Shown here piece by piece: positions 24,791 to 32,906 of a DNA stretch of 53,136 bases. Location: positions 1 through 53,136 of the forward strand of contig DATW01000049.1 of the NCBI GenBank assembly GCA_002504845.1. The letters are read 5' to 3'. Every line of letters starts with the position of its first letter. The stretch's first letter is position 1. Source of the stretch: Euryarchaeota archaeon UBA250 (GTDB lineage: Archaea > Thermoplasmatota > Poseidoniia > Poseidoniales > Thalassarchaeaceae). A program made the position numbers and the translations under genes. The notes under the pieces are model-generated. The model searched no databases. It was given only the letters and a program-made list of their open reading frames with translations, and was not told the origin of the DNA.

Positions 24791-25651
24791 ATGAAGTTGA
24801 TGCAGATGCAAAATGGTCAGCCTTATGCAGTGCCTATTCAGGAGACTGGCGGGGCACCGGGGATGAGAGGGTACCAACGTCTGCCCCTCGTGAAGGGTTT
24901 TGGCAAAACACAGAGGATTGACAACTGGTGGAATCAGCCCGCGATGATGGCCGCAGCACTCGGAATAGCAATGATCTACACGGGCCTTAGAGTGATTTTA
25001 CTGGACGGCAGCATCCACTATGAAAATCATCGAGTTACCTCTCCAATATTCTCTCCAGACGTCTTGCATATGTTCCACATTACTAATCATCCCGGATGGA
25101 TGAATTCTGCAATGCTGATTCTATGGATACCGTTTGGATTCAGAGGGACTTGTTACTACATGCGAAAGGTGTACCATCGAACCTTCTTTCAGAATCCAAC
25201 AGCATGCATGGTTGCGAAGCCTGGAATCAACCATGGGGTTGGGTACTCGGGAGAGCGGGGGGTCTTCATCATCAACAATATTCATCGCTATATGCTATAT
25301 CTTGCAGTCATTATCCTCTCAATGAAATACTACGATGTAATTCACACGATGAGGTTCGACGGGTCATGGGGATTCTCCTTAGGCACCCTGATACTCGCAT
25401 TCGAATCCTTTCTGCTGACTATGTACGTAGTCTCATGTCATGCATTCAGACATCTTTTTGGTGGTTCTCTTGACCAGTGGCGAGGCGGTATTTCCTCTGT
25501 GGCTGGATGGGTATTCAGATTCTCAAGTCGCCATAATGTAAGCCACAATCTCTGGTTTTGGACGTCTCTTGCAATGGTTTTCCTGGGGGATATATTCGTT
25601 CTTTCAGTTGCTGAAGGTCTAATTAGCGATCCCAGTTTCATAATGAGGTGA
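24791..25651 (+). CDS. sdhC: Succinate dehydrogenase membrane anchor, Sdh1-like
   Basis: 286 residues from ATG 24791; ATG 24806 and 24863 are later options, the latter close to the family start (IDNWWNQPAM). Five membrane spans, with histidines suited to heme b and quinone contacts (FHITNHPGW, NIHRYMLYLAVII, VVSCHAFRHLFGG, SRHNVSHNLWFW). The segments GFRGTCYYMRKVYHRTFF, SLGTLILAFESFLL and CHAFRHLFGGSL match the fused single-chain anchor of actinobacterial Sdh1, not the two-chain SdhC/SdhD of most species (from memory of that family). It passes electrons from SdhB to menaquinone in the membrane. sdhA follows after four bases. Confidence 0.85.
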   Translation: MKLMQMQNGQPYAVPIQETGGAPGMRGYQRLPLVKGFGKTQRIDNWWNQPAMMAAALGIAMIYTGLRVILLDGSIHYENHRVTSPIFSPDVLHMFHITNHPGWMNSAMLILWIPFGFRGTCYYMRKVYHRTFFQNPTACMVAKPGINHGVGYSGERGVFIINNIHRYMLYLAVIILSMKYYDVIHTMRFDGSWGFSLGTLILAFESFLLTMYVVSCHAFRHLFGGSLDQWRGGISSVAGWVFRFSSRHNVSHNLWFWTSLAMVFLGDIFVLSVAEGLISDPSFIMR

Positions 25652-25655
25652 TTGA

Positions 25656-27485
25656 ATGTACGATTACGAATGTCATGAACATGATGTTGTTGTAATTGGG
25701 GCAGGCGGAGCAGGGCTCAGGGCCGCTATTGAAGCCAGTTCCATGGGCGTCAGTGTTGCATTGGTCTGTAAATCGATGTTGGGTAAAGCGCATACTGTGA
25801 TGGCTGAGGGAGGTGCAGCTGCTGCCCTTGCCAACAAGGACTCACGCGATTCATGGAAGACGCACTTCCGCGATACGATGAAGGGCGGAAAATATCTCAA
25901 TGATTGGAGGATGGCGCGTATCCATGCTCAAGAAGCTCCTGATCGGATAAGAGAGCTTGAGACGTGGGGGGCCGTATTCGATCGGACTCGAGAAGGGCGA
26001 ATCAATCAGCGAAATTTTGGTGGGCACACATACCCTAGGCTTGCACATATCGGAGATGCTACCGGACTCGAAATAATTCGTACTCTTCAAGAAAAAGGAG
26101 TCCATATGGGAATGGATGTTTTCATGGAATTTACAGTATGTAGATTATTCACATCTAGTGGGCGGATATCCGGGTGTCTGGCATATGATAGGCAGAGGGG
26201 AAGAGCTCATGTCTTCAAGGCGAAAACTATCGTACTTGCTACTGGAGGAATAACCCGATGTTGGTCAGTATGCTCGGGCTCTTGGGAATATACGGGGGAC
26301 GGTCATGCATTAGCATATTGGACAGGTGCAGAAATGGGCGACATGGAATTCGTTCAGTTCCACCCGACAGGCATGATATGGCCGCCAAGCGTTCGTGGCA
26401 TACTAGTTACTGAAGGAGTAAGGGGGGAAGGAGGCATGCTAAGAAACTCAGAAGGGGATCGTTTCATGTTCAACTATGTCCCTGAGATGTTCAGGAAGGA
26501 GTTTGCAGATACTGAAGAAGAAGCTCTGGCATGGGTTGAAGAGGTAATATCGGACAAACAAGCTACGAATAGAAGGCCTCCTGAACTCCTGACACGGGAT
26601 GTAGTTGCCAAGGCAATTAACAGCGAAAAGGCAGCAGGTCGTGCAAGTGAGCATGGAGGGGCGTATCTGAATATATCTTGGCGGCCGGCTGATCAGGTTC
26701 GGAAGAAATTGCCTGGGATGTATCATCAATTCAAGGAGCTTGCAGGAGTTGACATAACAAAGCAGGCAATGGAAGTAGGACCGACGGCGCATTATGTAAT
26801 GGGGGGCGTTAAGGTGGATCCTGAGTCCCAAGAGTCTACTGTTCCAGGGCTATATGCCGCAGGGGAGTCTGCAACGGGATTGCATGGCGCTAACAGATTG
26901 GGCGGGAACTCCCTTTCCGATCTTGTGACATTTGGACGGAGAGCAGGGCTATATGCTTCGAAGGCGGCATCTGCTATGGACACGTGGGGAGAGATAGAAG
27001 AAGATGAAATACAAAACGGAATCGACCACATGATGGCTCCATTGAACCGTGAGGGAGGGGAAAATCCAGCTGCTATTGTGCATGATCTTAGAGAGATGAT
27101 GCAAGAAAAAGTGGGGATAATCAGAACTCGAGAACAGTTAGTAGAGGCGCTAGATGATCTTGAAGCGTTGAGGGTTCGTTCACAATCCTGTTCACCTGGA
27201 GGAGGGGTGATTTACAATCCAGGCTGGCATCAGGCTCTAGAACTAGAGGCCATGATTGATGTAAGCCAAATGTGTGCTCTTGCAGCGCTGGAGCGGGAAG
27301 AGAGCCGTGGCGGACATACAAGAGATGATTTTCCGACCCCAGACCATGATTCCTGGGGTAAAGTAAACAGCGTAATTACGAAAGATTCGGATGGCAACAT
27401 GAAAATTGAGCACAGGAGTTATCCGCCGATTCCAGATGAATTGAAGCAATTACTCGATTCTGATGACCTGGATGGTGACTCATGA
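25656..27485 (+). CDS. sdhA: Succinate dehydrogenase flavoprotein subunit
   Basis: 609 residues. Oxidises succinate to fumarate at FAD on the cytoplasmic face. FAD dinucleotide motif VVVIGAGGAGLRAAIEASS is at ~10-28; the covalent-FAD His lies in KAHTVMAEGGAAAAL near 48. Substrate residues appear in FVQFHPTGMIWPPS near 230, TEGVRGEGGMLRN near 255, HYVMGGVKV near 380, and the tail arginine loop HGANRLGGNSLSDL near 410. ATG 25656 gives MYDYECHEHD. The last four bases overlap the start of sdhB (ATGA), so all three chains are translated together. Confidence 0.96.
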   Translation: MYDYECHEHDVVVIGAGGAGLRAAIEASSMGVSVALVCKSMLGKAHTVMAEGGAAAALANKDSRDSWKTHFRDTMKGGKYLNDWRMARIHAQEAPDRIRELETWGAVFDRTREGRINQRNFGGHTYPRLAHIGDATGLEIIRTLQEKGVHMGMDVFMEFTVCRLFTSSGRISGCLAYDRQRGRAHVFKAKTIVLATGGITRCWSVCSGSWEYTGDGHALAYWTGAEMGDMEFVQFHPTGMIWPPSVRGILVTEGVRGEGGMLRNSEGDRFMFNYVPEMFRKEFADTEEEALAWVEEVISDKQATNRRPPELLTRDVVAKAINSEKAAGRASEHGGAYLNISWRPADQVRKKLPGMYHQFKELAGVDITKQAMEVGPTAHYVMGGVKVDPESQESTVPGLYAAGESATGLHGANRLGGNSLSDLVTFGRRAGLYASKAASAMDTWGEIEEDEIQNGIDHMMAPLNREGGENPAAIVHDLREMMQEKVGIIRTREQLVEALDDLEALRVRSQSCSPGGGVIYNPGWHQALELEAMIDVSQMCALAALEREESRGGHTRDDFPTPDHDSWGKVNSVITKDSDGNMKIEHRSYPPIPDELKQLLDSDDLDGDS

Positions 27486-28273
27486 TGAAGAAGCAAGTGA
27501 CGTTCCGAGTATTCAGAAGTCATACAGGGGAACGACCCTATGCCAGCCATCCTAGAACTGAATCATCGGTCGGCAAAATGTCCGATTATGAAGTCGAATA
27601 TGATGAGGGGATGGTTGTTCTAGACGTCATCCACAGAATACAAGCAGAACATGCTCCTGATTTAGCATGTCGTTGGAACTGTAAAGCAGGGAAGTGCGGC
27701 TCTTGCTCTGCAGAGGTCAATGGCAAATCCCGTCTAATGTGCATGACTAGAATGTCAGACATCATGGAAGAGACGCCGGAAAATGAACCTGTTACTGTAC
27801 GTCCAATGCAAGGTTTCCCATTAATTCGAGACCTAGTCACTGATGTTAGCTGGGCTTACGAGATGAATAAGAAGATGGTTCCGGTAAATGGTCCCGACAA
27901 ACTTGACTGGGAGTTCAATCAAAACGAAGCAGACAGGATTCAGGAGTTCAGACAGTGCATAGAGTGCATGCTGTGCGTGAATACGTGTCACGTTATCAGG
28001 GAACATGAAAAATTTGACGATTTTGCGGGCCCGAGATTCTTTGTGAGGATGGCGGGGCTGGAAATGCACCCACTTGATACTGAAAGTCGTATACCTCAGA
28101 TCAAAGAAGACTTCGGCATAGGTTACTGCAACATTACGAGATGTTGTACTGAAGTATGCCCAGCTGGAATAAACATAACAGATAATGCGATTATACCCCT
28201 CAAAGAAAGAGTCGTGACAGAGTACTATGATCCAATTGCAATGATTGCTAGGAAAATTGGAATCAAGCGTTAA
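27482..28273 (+). CDS. sdhB: Succinate dehydrogenase iron-sulfur subunit, Sdh1-like
   Basis: 263 residues. Carries electrons from FAD through three clusters to quinone. The plant-type ferredoxin part has its [2Fe-2S] cysteines in CRWNCKAGKCGSCSAEV with a further Cys at LMCMTR. The second domain has C-x2-C-x2-C-x3-C in CIECMLCVNTC and a late set in YCNITRCCTEVCPAGI. Segments AGPRFFVRMAGLEMHPLDT and CNITRCCTEVCP, and the long N-terminal insert before residue 40, are those of actinobacterial Sdh1B. ATG 27482 overlaps sdhA by four bases; a second ATG follows at once. A 108-base convergent gap to MC1 holds only a weak stem (GAG...CTC near 28318) that I do not call a terminator. Confidence 0.95.
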   Translation: MMKKQVTFRVFRSHTGERPYASHPRTESSVGKMSDYEVEYDEGMVVLDVIHRIQAEHAPDLACRWNCKAGKCGSCSAEVNGKSRLMCMTRMSDIMEETPENEPVTVRPMQGFPLIRDLVTDVSWAYEMNKKMVPVNGPDKLDWEFNQNEADRIQEFRQCIECMLCVNTCHVIREHEKFDDFAGPRFFVRMAGLEMHPLDTESRIPQIKEDFGIGYCNITRCCTEVCPAGINITDNAIIPLKERVVTEYYDPIAMIARKIGIKR

Positions 28274-28381
28274 ACCAACGAAACGTCTTGACCTTTCGAT
28301 ATTGTGTTGATAGCCCCCGAGAGCAGAAGCCCTCGGAGGTGTTGCGTAATTCTAGCCTATGATCGAGGCAGGTTTAGGCAC

Positions 28382-28648
28382 TCAAAGGCGCCTGATGCCT
28401 GACTTCTTCACATTGGCTTTCTTGATCTTAGCAGGAAGCCATGCAGGGCCAGAAGCTGGCCTGTCTACCATAGACACTGAGCCGGAGAAACAGTGGACCC
28501 TGTTGGTTCCCCTCTCTCTCAGCTCAATGCTGGTATGTCCTCGAGTTGCGGCCTTTAGGGCAGCTCCTCGGGGTTGCTTCGAAACGAACACGTGGTCCGA
28601 ATCGCTTCCGTCTTTGTTTAGCAGTACGAAGTACTTCTTGTCACTCAT
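28382..28648 (-). CDS. Chromatin protein MC1
   Basis: 88 residues, highly basic. MC1 is a non-histone archaeal chromosome protein that binds and sharply bends DNA as a monomer. The family core is evident: KKYFVLLNKDGSDSDHVFVS, KQPRGAALKAATRG, IELRERGTNRVHCFSG, and the Lys-rich end AWLPAKIKKANVKKSG. The start is ATG 28648 with a perfect GGAGGT site (28658-28663) and a strong TATA box upstream, so expression should be high; the open frame continuing to 28771 is not used. An AsnC-domain gene follows at 28775 on the same strand, upstream. MC1 is known from methanosarcinas, haloarchaea and some relatives. Confidence 0.93.
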   Translation of the reverse strand: MSDKKYFVLLNKDGSDSDHVFVSKQPRGAALKAATRGHTSIELRERGTNRVHCFSGSVSMVDRPASGPAWLPAKIKKANVKKSGIRRL

Positions 28649-28682
28649 GGTACAATACCTCCGACGTACAAGCATGCTGTTG

Positions 28683-28691
28683 TATATATAT
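28683..28691 (-). promoter_or_regulatory. TATA box of the MC1 gene
   Basis: TATATATAT runs 35-43 bases before the MC1 ATG. With transcription starting about 25 bases downstream, the leader would hold GGAGGT at 28658-28663. The clearest promoter in the window. Confidence 0.65.
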
Positions 28692-28774
28692 CCGTTTCCC
28701 CGATTTCGATTGACTGCGAGGCTGAGAGTGCTAAAATGGGCATTCCGGGGGAAGAAAAAACGTCTTTTCACCTT

Positions 28775-29008
28775 CTAAAATTCAGCGCAAGCAAGGGTCT
28801 TTGTGGTCGTAACACCGCTTATCGAACGTATACTCTCAACCACCATTCTGGCTATATCACCAACTGAATCTGCCTCGACCTTGACAATGAGATCATGGTC
28901 ACCAAATAGAACGTTTGCTTCAGATACAAAATCCATTTTTGATGCCGCCTTGTGAACCTCTATTTCAGATCCTGGTTCAACGTTGATCAGCACGAATCCT
29001 GTTGCCAT
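28775..29008 (-). CDS. Stand-alone AsnC/Lrp ligand-binding domain (RAM) protein
   Basis: 77 residues from ATG 29008 (MATGFVLINVEPGSEIEV). The beta-alpha-beta-beta-alpha-beta fold of the Lrp/AsnC effector domain is recognisable: FVLINVEPG, NVLFGDHDLIVKVEA, SIRSISGVTTTKTL. There is no helix-turn-helix, so it cannot bind DNA itself. Such free RAM proteins bind amino acids and assemble alone or with full-length Lrp partners. An ATG at 29035 would add nine residues. Divergent from the macrodomain gene by 94 bases; upstream of MC1. Confidence 0.88.
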   Translation of the reverse strand: MATGFVLINVEPGSEIEVHKAASKMDFVSEANVLFGDHDLIVKVEADSVGDIARMVVESIRSISGVTTTKTLACAEF

Positions 29009-29102
29009 AGAGGGTAATGGCAGTATCAAAGACATGAATGCTTCGTAAAATTACCACTTTCAGTCGATGGGGATATAGGTCGGGGCCGGTTCGGCCGGCT
29101 GT

Positions 29103-29744
29103 ATGGCTGACACCATCATCGTGAGGGAATGCCTGTATGGGCAAGTTCGCGTAATGTATGGAGACCTCACAAAAGAAGAGGGGGACGTGCTAGTAACGCC
29201 TGCAAATAATCGTCTCGCAGGCAGAGAAGGCGTCGATGAAATGGTCCATCAGGCCGCTGGTCCCGAGCTTCGGGAGCATACTCATGGAATCGCGGTTGAG
29301 CGGCGAAAGGAGAATCTCCCCCCTTGTGGCGTCGGCGAGGCAGTGGTGACTCCTACATTCTCGCTCCCGCATGGAAGTCTTGTCCATGTGGTTGGACCTG
29401 ATTGTCGTCGTCCGACACAGGACACTGATCGAAGAGAACTCCTGAAAGCAGCCTATGCATCACTGTTCAAGGAAATTGAGGGGATAAAGAACCGGGATAC
29501 GATTGTTCTACCTCCTCTTAGTATGGATATATTCCAATATCCTCATCGCGAAGGTGCAAGGATGACGATGGAGATCGTTCTTGCGTGGATGGATTCTGGA
29601 GATGACCCCGGGGTTAAAAAAGTCAAAATCATCACTCAGGAGGCGAATTTCATAAACAATATGAAGACGGTGTACAGAGAATCTGAGGACAGGTTCCCTG
29701 GTGTCGATCGTACAAGAGAATATCGACGTGGCCTGATTGATTAG
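29103..29744 (+). CDS. Macrodomain protein
   Basis: 213 residues. Macrodomains bind or remove ADP-ribose from proteins, nucleic acids or O-acetyl-ADP-ribose. The first loop reads VTPANNRLAGREGVDEMVHQ near residue 35, where classic enzymes have N-x-A-N-x2-L-x-G-G-G-V-D; the middle glycines are Arg-Glu. The rest follows the fold: GVGEAVVTPTFSLP, LVHVVGPDC and TIVLPPLSMDIFQYP. The altered loop may lessen hydrolase activity and favour binding. The start is ATG 29103. It overlaps the stop of the leftward RNase H-like gene by 4 bases. Confidence 0.85.
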   Translation: MADTIIVRECLYGQVRVMYGDLTKEEGDVLVTPANNRLAGREGVDEMVHQAAGPELREHTHGIAVERRKENLPPCGVGEAVVTPTFSLPHGSLVHVVGPDCRRPTQDTDRRELLKAAYASLFKEIEGIKNRDTIVLPPLSMDIFQYPHREGARMTMEIVLAWMDSGDDPGVKKVKIITQEANFINNMKTVYRESEDRFPGVDRTREYRRGLID

Positions 29745-30520
29745 TTGGCTCTAACTCGATTAGAATGTGTCTTTATTGCTTCATGCATAGACATACGACC
29801 AACGGCTACTGCCTTTGCAAGGGATCTTGGGATTGTAAGCCTGCCCTCGGATATCGTACGAGATCTCCTCTGAATCTCTCTTAATTCTCCATCTGTCGGG
29901 TCGACTACTAATCGCTGAATGACTCGAGTCCCGATTTTTCGCGCTATTCTTGCAGCCGAAGCTGAATGATTGTGCCTTGAACCCCTTGATGTTCTTCTCT
30001 CATCTACAAATTCGACAATATGCCCCCTTGCCAAACATACGTTGGCAAGTCTTCTTGCAATAGTTCGTGAGCCGTCACCCACGCGGACAACGTAGGTTTT
30101 GGGAGAAATATTGTCAACAATCAACCCTATCTGGTCAGATGCTTCATCCACCGACTCAAGCTGAATTGCTCCCAATAATTTGCCGCAGGACATCCATGCA
30201 AGACCGGGCCTAGGACCGGAATCTACACCAAAGACGAGATGCTTGACAGGCACCGTTGGGCCTAGTATTGCAGAAGATATCGCTGTCTCTAAATTATCCA
30301 CTGTACAAGCTACTCCCCGGGAGTCATGCTGCGACTCGACCTCGGAAGGCGTTCCGAACCATATTGGCATTGAGGCGGGGACAGGATCTTCTGGAGCGAA
30401 TTGTATCGGCCTTATGCCACATGAACGAAGTGCATCGATTAGCCTGTATGCAAGTTGGTAATCCCGAGTGCGGATACCTGCGCATTCCACGATGAGGGTT
30501 GTGAAAGAGACGGTGTTCAA
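29741..30520 (-). CDS. Predicted RNase H/RuvC-fold protein
   Basis: 259 residues. The middle strand VKHLVFGVDSGPRPGLAWM (~92-110) resembles the first catalytic Asp strand of RuvC/YqgF (GxDxGxxxxGxA). YVVRVGDGSRTIARRLANVC (~143) and VEFVDERRTSRGSRHNHSAS (~170) could supply the second and third acidic residues. The N-terminal ~85 residues and a basic C-terminal region are unassigned. RuvC-fold proteins cut junction DNA or process rRNA. The gene lies divergent from an Hjc resolvase, which supports a role in DNA joints. No experimental family is recalled for this exact architecture. Confidence 0.65.
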   Translation of the reverse strand: MNTVSFTTLIVECAGIRTRDYQLAYRLIDALRSCGIRPIQFAPEDPVPASMPIWFGTPSEVESQHDSRGVACTVDNLETAISSAILGPTVPVKHLVFGVDSGPRPGLAWMSCGKLLGAIQLESVDEASDQIGLIVDNISPKTYVVRVGDGSRTIARRLANVCLARGHIVEFVDERRTSRGSRHNHSASAARIARKIGTRVIQRLVVDPTDGELREIQRRSRTISEGRLTIPRSLAKAVAVGRMSMHEAIKTHSNRVRAN

Positions 30521-30627
30521 GCCTTGCTGTGGATAATCGGCCGCGAATGTGAAAATATGCCATTACACCGAATTAAGAATCCTTAGTGACCGGTGTCGTC
30601 ATTAGCCCACCCGATACAATCGCCGTT

Positions 30628-31173
30628 ATGAGCGGCCCGTATGAGCGAGAATTACGATCTGTCTTGGCCGGCGAGAGAAAGGGTGTAATTGCTGTCACGA
30701 GATCTTGTAATGAGGTCGAGAGAGCTCGGGCCATGCAAGTTTGTGAGAGGCCATTTCTGGTGGTCAGAGCGCCGGGCAGCGGTTCTGAAGGCACTGGTGA
30801 TTTACTAGTTCTAAGAGGAGACGTTTGCTTTCCGATAGAGGTTAAATCATCCAAAGTTAGCAAAATATACCTATCAGGCAGAACAATGACTCAATATGAA
30901 GCATTTCAGAAAACTGGTGAGCGTTGTGGCCTTCTGCCACTTTATGCCTTCAGGTTGAAAGGTGTAAGGGGCGATAGTTGGAGGATATTTTCTGTTCCCG
31001 TGGAGGGGCTAAGAGGGAAAATGAGGTTGATAGCAAATCGTGTGCCTGAACTTCCCCTAACACGAAATGGAGCTCCACATCTTGACTGGGAGAAGGGGAT
31101 GCCGCTGAACGGGTTCATTGCTATGATCTGTCGTTCAGACGGTTCCAGACCGGCCTTAGACATCAGTCTGTGA
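30628..31173 (+). CDS. hjc: Hjc-type Holliday junction resolvase, variant
   Basis: 181 residues from ATG 30628 (MSGPYERELRSVLAGE). Hjc dimers cut four-way DNA junctions during recombination. The PD-(D/E)xK site is visible: Glu in YERELRSVL near residue 6, Asp in GTGDLLVLRGD near 59, and E-x-K in CFPIEVKSSKVSKIYLSG near 75. A longer segment than usual separates the first Glu from the Asp (about 50 residues, containing ACNEVERARAM-like sequence). C-terminal residues ~130-181 exceed the normal ~125-140-residue Hjc. Nucleotides after the resolvase core encode RNGAPHLDWEKGMPLNGF. Its last 11 bases overlap a convergent small coiled-coil gene. Confidence 0.85.
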   Translation: MSGPYERELRSVLAGERKGVIAVTRSCNEVERARAMQVCERPFLVVRAPGSGSEGTGDLLVLRGDVCFPIEVKSSKVSKIYLSGRTMTQYEAFQKTGERCGLLPLYAFRLKGVRGDSWRIFSVPVEGLRGKMRLIANRVPELPLTRNGAPHLDWEKGMPLNGFIAMICRSDGSRPALDISL

Positions 31174-31327
31174 GTTCTTTCTCAATTGCTTCTATGACCT
31201 TCTTCGTATCATTGATTTCAGATTTTGATGTATCGAGATCGATTCTTTCTAATCGCGCCGATACCGCATCACGCTCTTTTTTGATGCGGCTCAAAATTCT
31301 CTTAGCGCGCTTGTCATCGCCATCCAT
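31163..31327 (-). CDS. 54-residue charged coiled-coil protein
   Basis: A short frame from ATG 31327 to TGA: MDGDDKRAKRILSRIKKERD, then a long Glu/Lys-rich helix ending IEKELTD. Nearly every residue suits a coiled coil and none a membrane. Codon pattern and spacing support it: the gene fills a gap between hjc (convergent, 11-base overlap) and the site-2 protease (divergent). Function unknown. Confidence 0.6.
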   Translation of the reverse strand: MDGDDKRAKRILSRIKKERDAVSARLERIDLDTSKSEINDTKKVIEAIEKELTD

Positions 31328-31406
31328 GCTATTGCCCCAGTAACCATGAACTTGGGTGTTACTATTAACACGACATATTCAAGCAGGAGTCCATTTGCAG
31401 GAAACC

Positions 31407-32906
31407 ATGGAGAATCAGCCGATAGGGACGAATCAGATTCTCCTATTGCTTGGAATAGCCCTTCTTACGTTAAATGGAGTGTTCTCGGTTTTAGTTGGAT
31501 TCATGCTCTCAATGTGGTATGTTAGCATCATTATTCTAGAGTACAGGGGTGTTCTGGATAAGTGGAATTCAACCAGAGTACTTGGCCTGATACTCATGAT
31601 TAGAACCAATCGGGGGAAGAAGGCCGCAGAATGGATCGCTCGTCCTCGGCGTCTTTGGCGGGTCTTTGGAGAGTTGTCCATATGGCTCTGCTTCAGTGTC
31701 ATGATTCTGCTAATTATGGGCATTCTTGCAAGTGCTCTTGAAACTGCAAGAGCTCCGGCTGAACAGCAAGTTCTGCCAGCTACAGACATACTTTTCATCC
31801 CAGGGGTAACGAGTTTCGTACCAATATTCTGGCCTCTTCTAGCACTAATCGTGACAGTGGTGATTCACGAATATGGGCATGGACTTCAGGCAAGAGCCCA
31901 TGGAATGCGGATTCGAAGTTTTGGAATACTTCTCGCAGGAATCATTCCAGTAGGGGCGTTTTACGAGCCTGAGCAAGAGGAAATTCGAATCGCGCCTTCG
32001 CGTGAAAGACTTCGACTGTTCGCAGCTGGACCATCAATCAATATCGTCCTGACGTACATCCTGGTCATCTTACTGGCTGGGGCGTCGCACGGACTAGTAG
32101 CAACTGAAAAGGGAGTCTATGCAGTAGGTATCGTAGAAGACTCTGGGGCCGAAGAAGCAGGCCTTCTACCGTATGAATTGATCATGCAGGTTGATGATAT
32201 CGCTCTTGAGGATCCAGAAGATTTGACCAATGTACTTGATTCGCATATGGCGGGGGATACGATTCTTCTGACCGTCGGAACTAATCCATTCTATGGGCCG
32301 ATGGAAACTAGAACATTGGAAGCAACACTCACAGACAAGAAAGCCTACTATTACGAATTGTGTGGGGAAGATTCGGAATGCAAATCTAACGTTGATCAAG
32401 CAGGAATAGAAGATGGCGAGGGTTTTCTCGGAGTTAGCGGCATAAGGTCGGCAGATAGTGCCGCTAGGGTATACGGCCTCCCACTTGAGGATGGTCTCAC
32501 CACAGGACAACGTGCAGTTTTGGTGGCCTTGTCCCCGCTGCTATTTGGAGCGATTCCTATCCAGAACCAAGGACAGACGATGGTGCTGCAAGAGAGGGCT
32601 TTCCTGAGTGCTGGAGAAGGTCTGATTCCATCTATCCTGGGAACAGTTGGCATGTTAGGGCTCTTTGACTTCCTATTCTGGATAATGTGGATCAGTTTCC
32701 TACTGGGAGTTGCAAATCTGATACCCCTGATACCTTTTGATGGGGGGCACATGGTTAGAGATGCAGGGCACATAGTAGCAAGGAAGATCATGCGTGGTTC
32801 CAATCCCCTGAAGATTGAACGTCTTGCTGATAGATTGAGTGGTTACAGTAGCCTACTCGTCCTCGCCTTGGTTATGATCCCCATCATCCTGCCCCGATTC
32901 TTCTAG
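31407..32906 (+). CDS. Site-2 protease (M50) with PDZ domain
   Basis: 499 residues from ATG 31407. An intramembrane zinc protease that cuts membrane-bound regulators or signal-peptide remnants. Zinc motif HEYGH is in TVVIHEYGHGLQARAHGMR near residue 155; the third ligand Asp is in NLIPLIPFDGGHMVRD near 445. Between them lies a PDZ-like domain (VEDSGAEEAGLLPYELIMQV, ~235-290) and an acidic outer loop with two Cys (ELCGEDSECKSN). About six to eight membrane helices occur around these parts. The last 54 bases overlap the 3' end of the signal-peptidase gene tail to tail. Substrates are unknown. Confidence 0.92.
   Translation: MENQPIGTNQILLLLGIALLTLNGVFSVLVGFMLSMWYVSIIILEYRGVLDKWNSTRVLGLILMIRTNRGKKAAEWIARPRRLWRVFGELSIWLCFSVMILLIMGILASALETARAPAEQQVLPATDILFIPGVTSFVPIFWPLLALIVTVVIHEYGHGLQARAHGMRIRSFGILLAGIIPVGAFYEPEQEEIRIAPSRERLRLFAAGPSINIVLTYILVILLAGASHGLVATEKGVYAVGIVEDSGAEEAGLLPYELIMQVDDIALEDPEDLTNVLDSHMAGDTILLTVGTNPFYGPMETRTLEATLTDKKAYYYELCGEDSECKSNVDQAGIEDGEGFLGVSGIRSADSAARVYGLPLEDGLTTGQRAVLVALSPLLFGAIPIQNQGQTMVLQERAFLSAGEGLIPSILGTVGMLGLFDFLFWIMWISFLLGVANLIPLIPFDGGHMVRDAGHIVARKIMRGSNPLKIERLADRLSGYSSLLVLALVMIPIILPRFF

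Noticed and set aside
24640..24921. Plus-strand frame starting near 24640 that overlaps the start of sdhC
   Set aside because: It has no recognisable motif, overlaps sdhC out of frame for over 100 bases, and the opposite strand encodes a convincing zinc ribbon in the same place.
28310..28345. Possible terminator hairpin between sdhB and MC1
   Set aside because: The stem CCGAG/CTCGG is only five bases with an eleven-base loop and no T-run; I could not support it.
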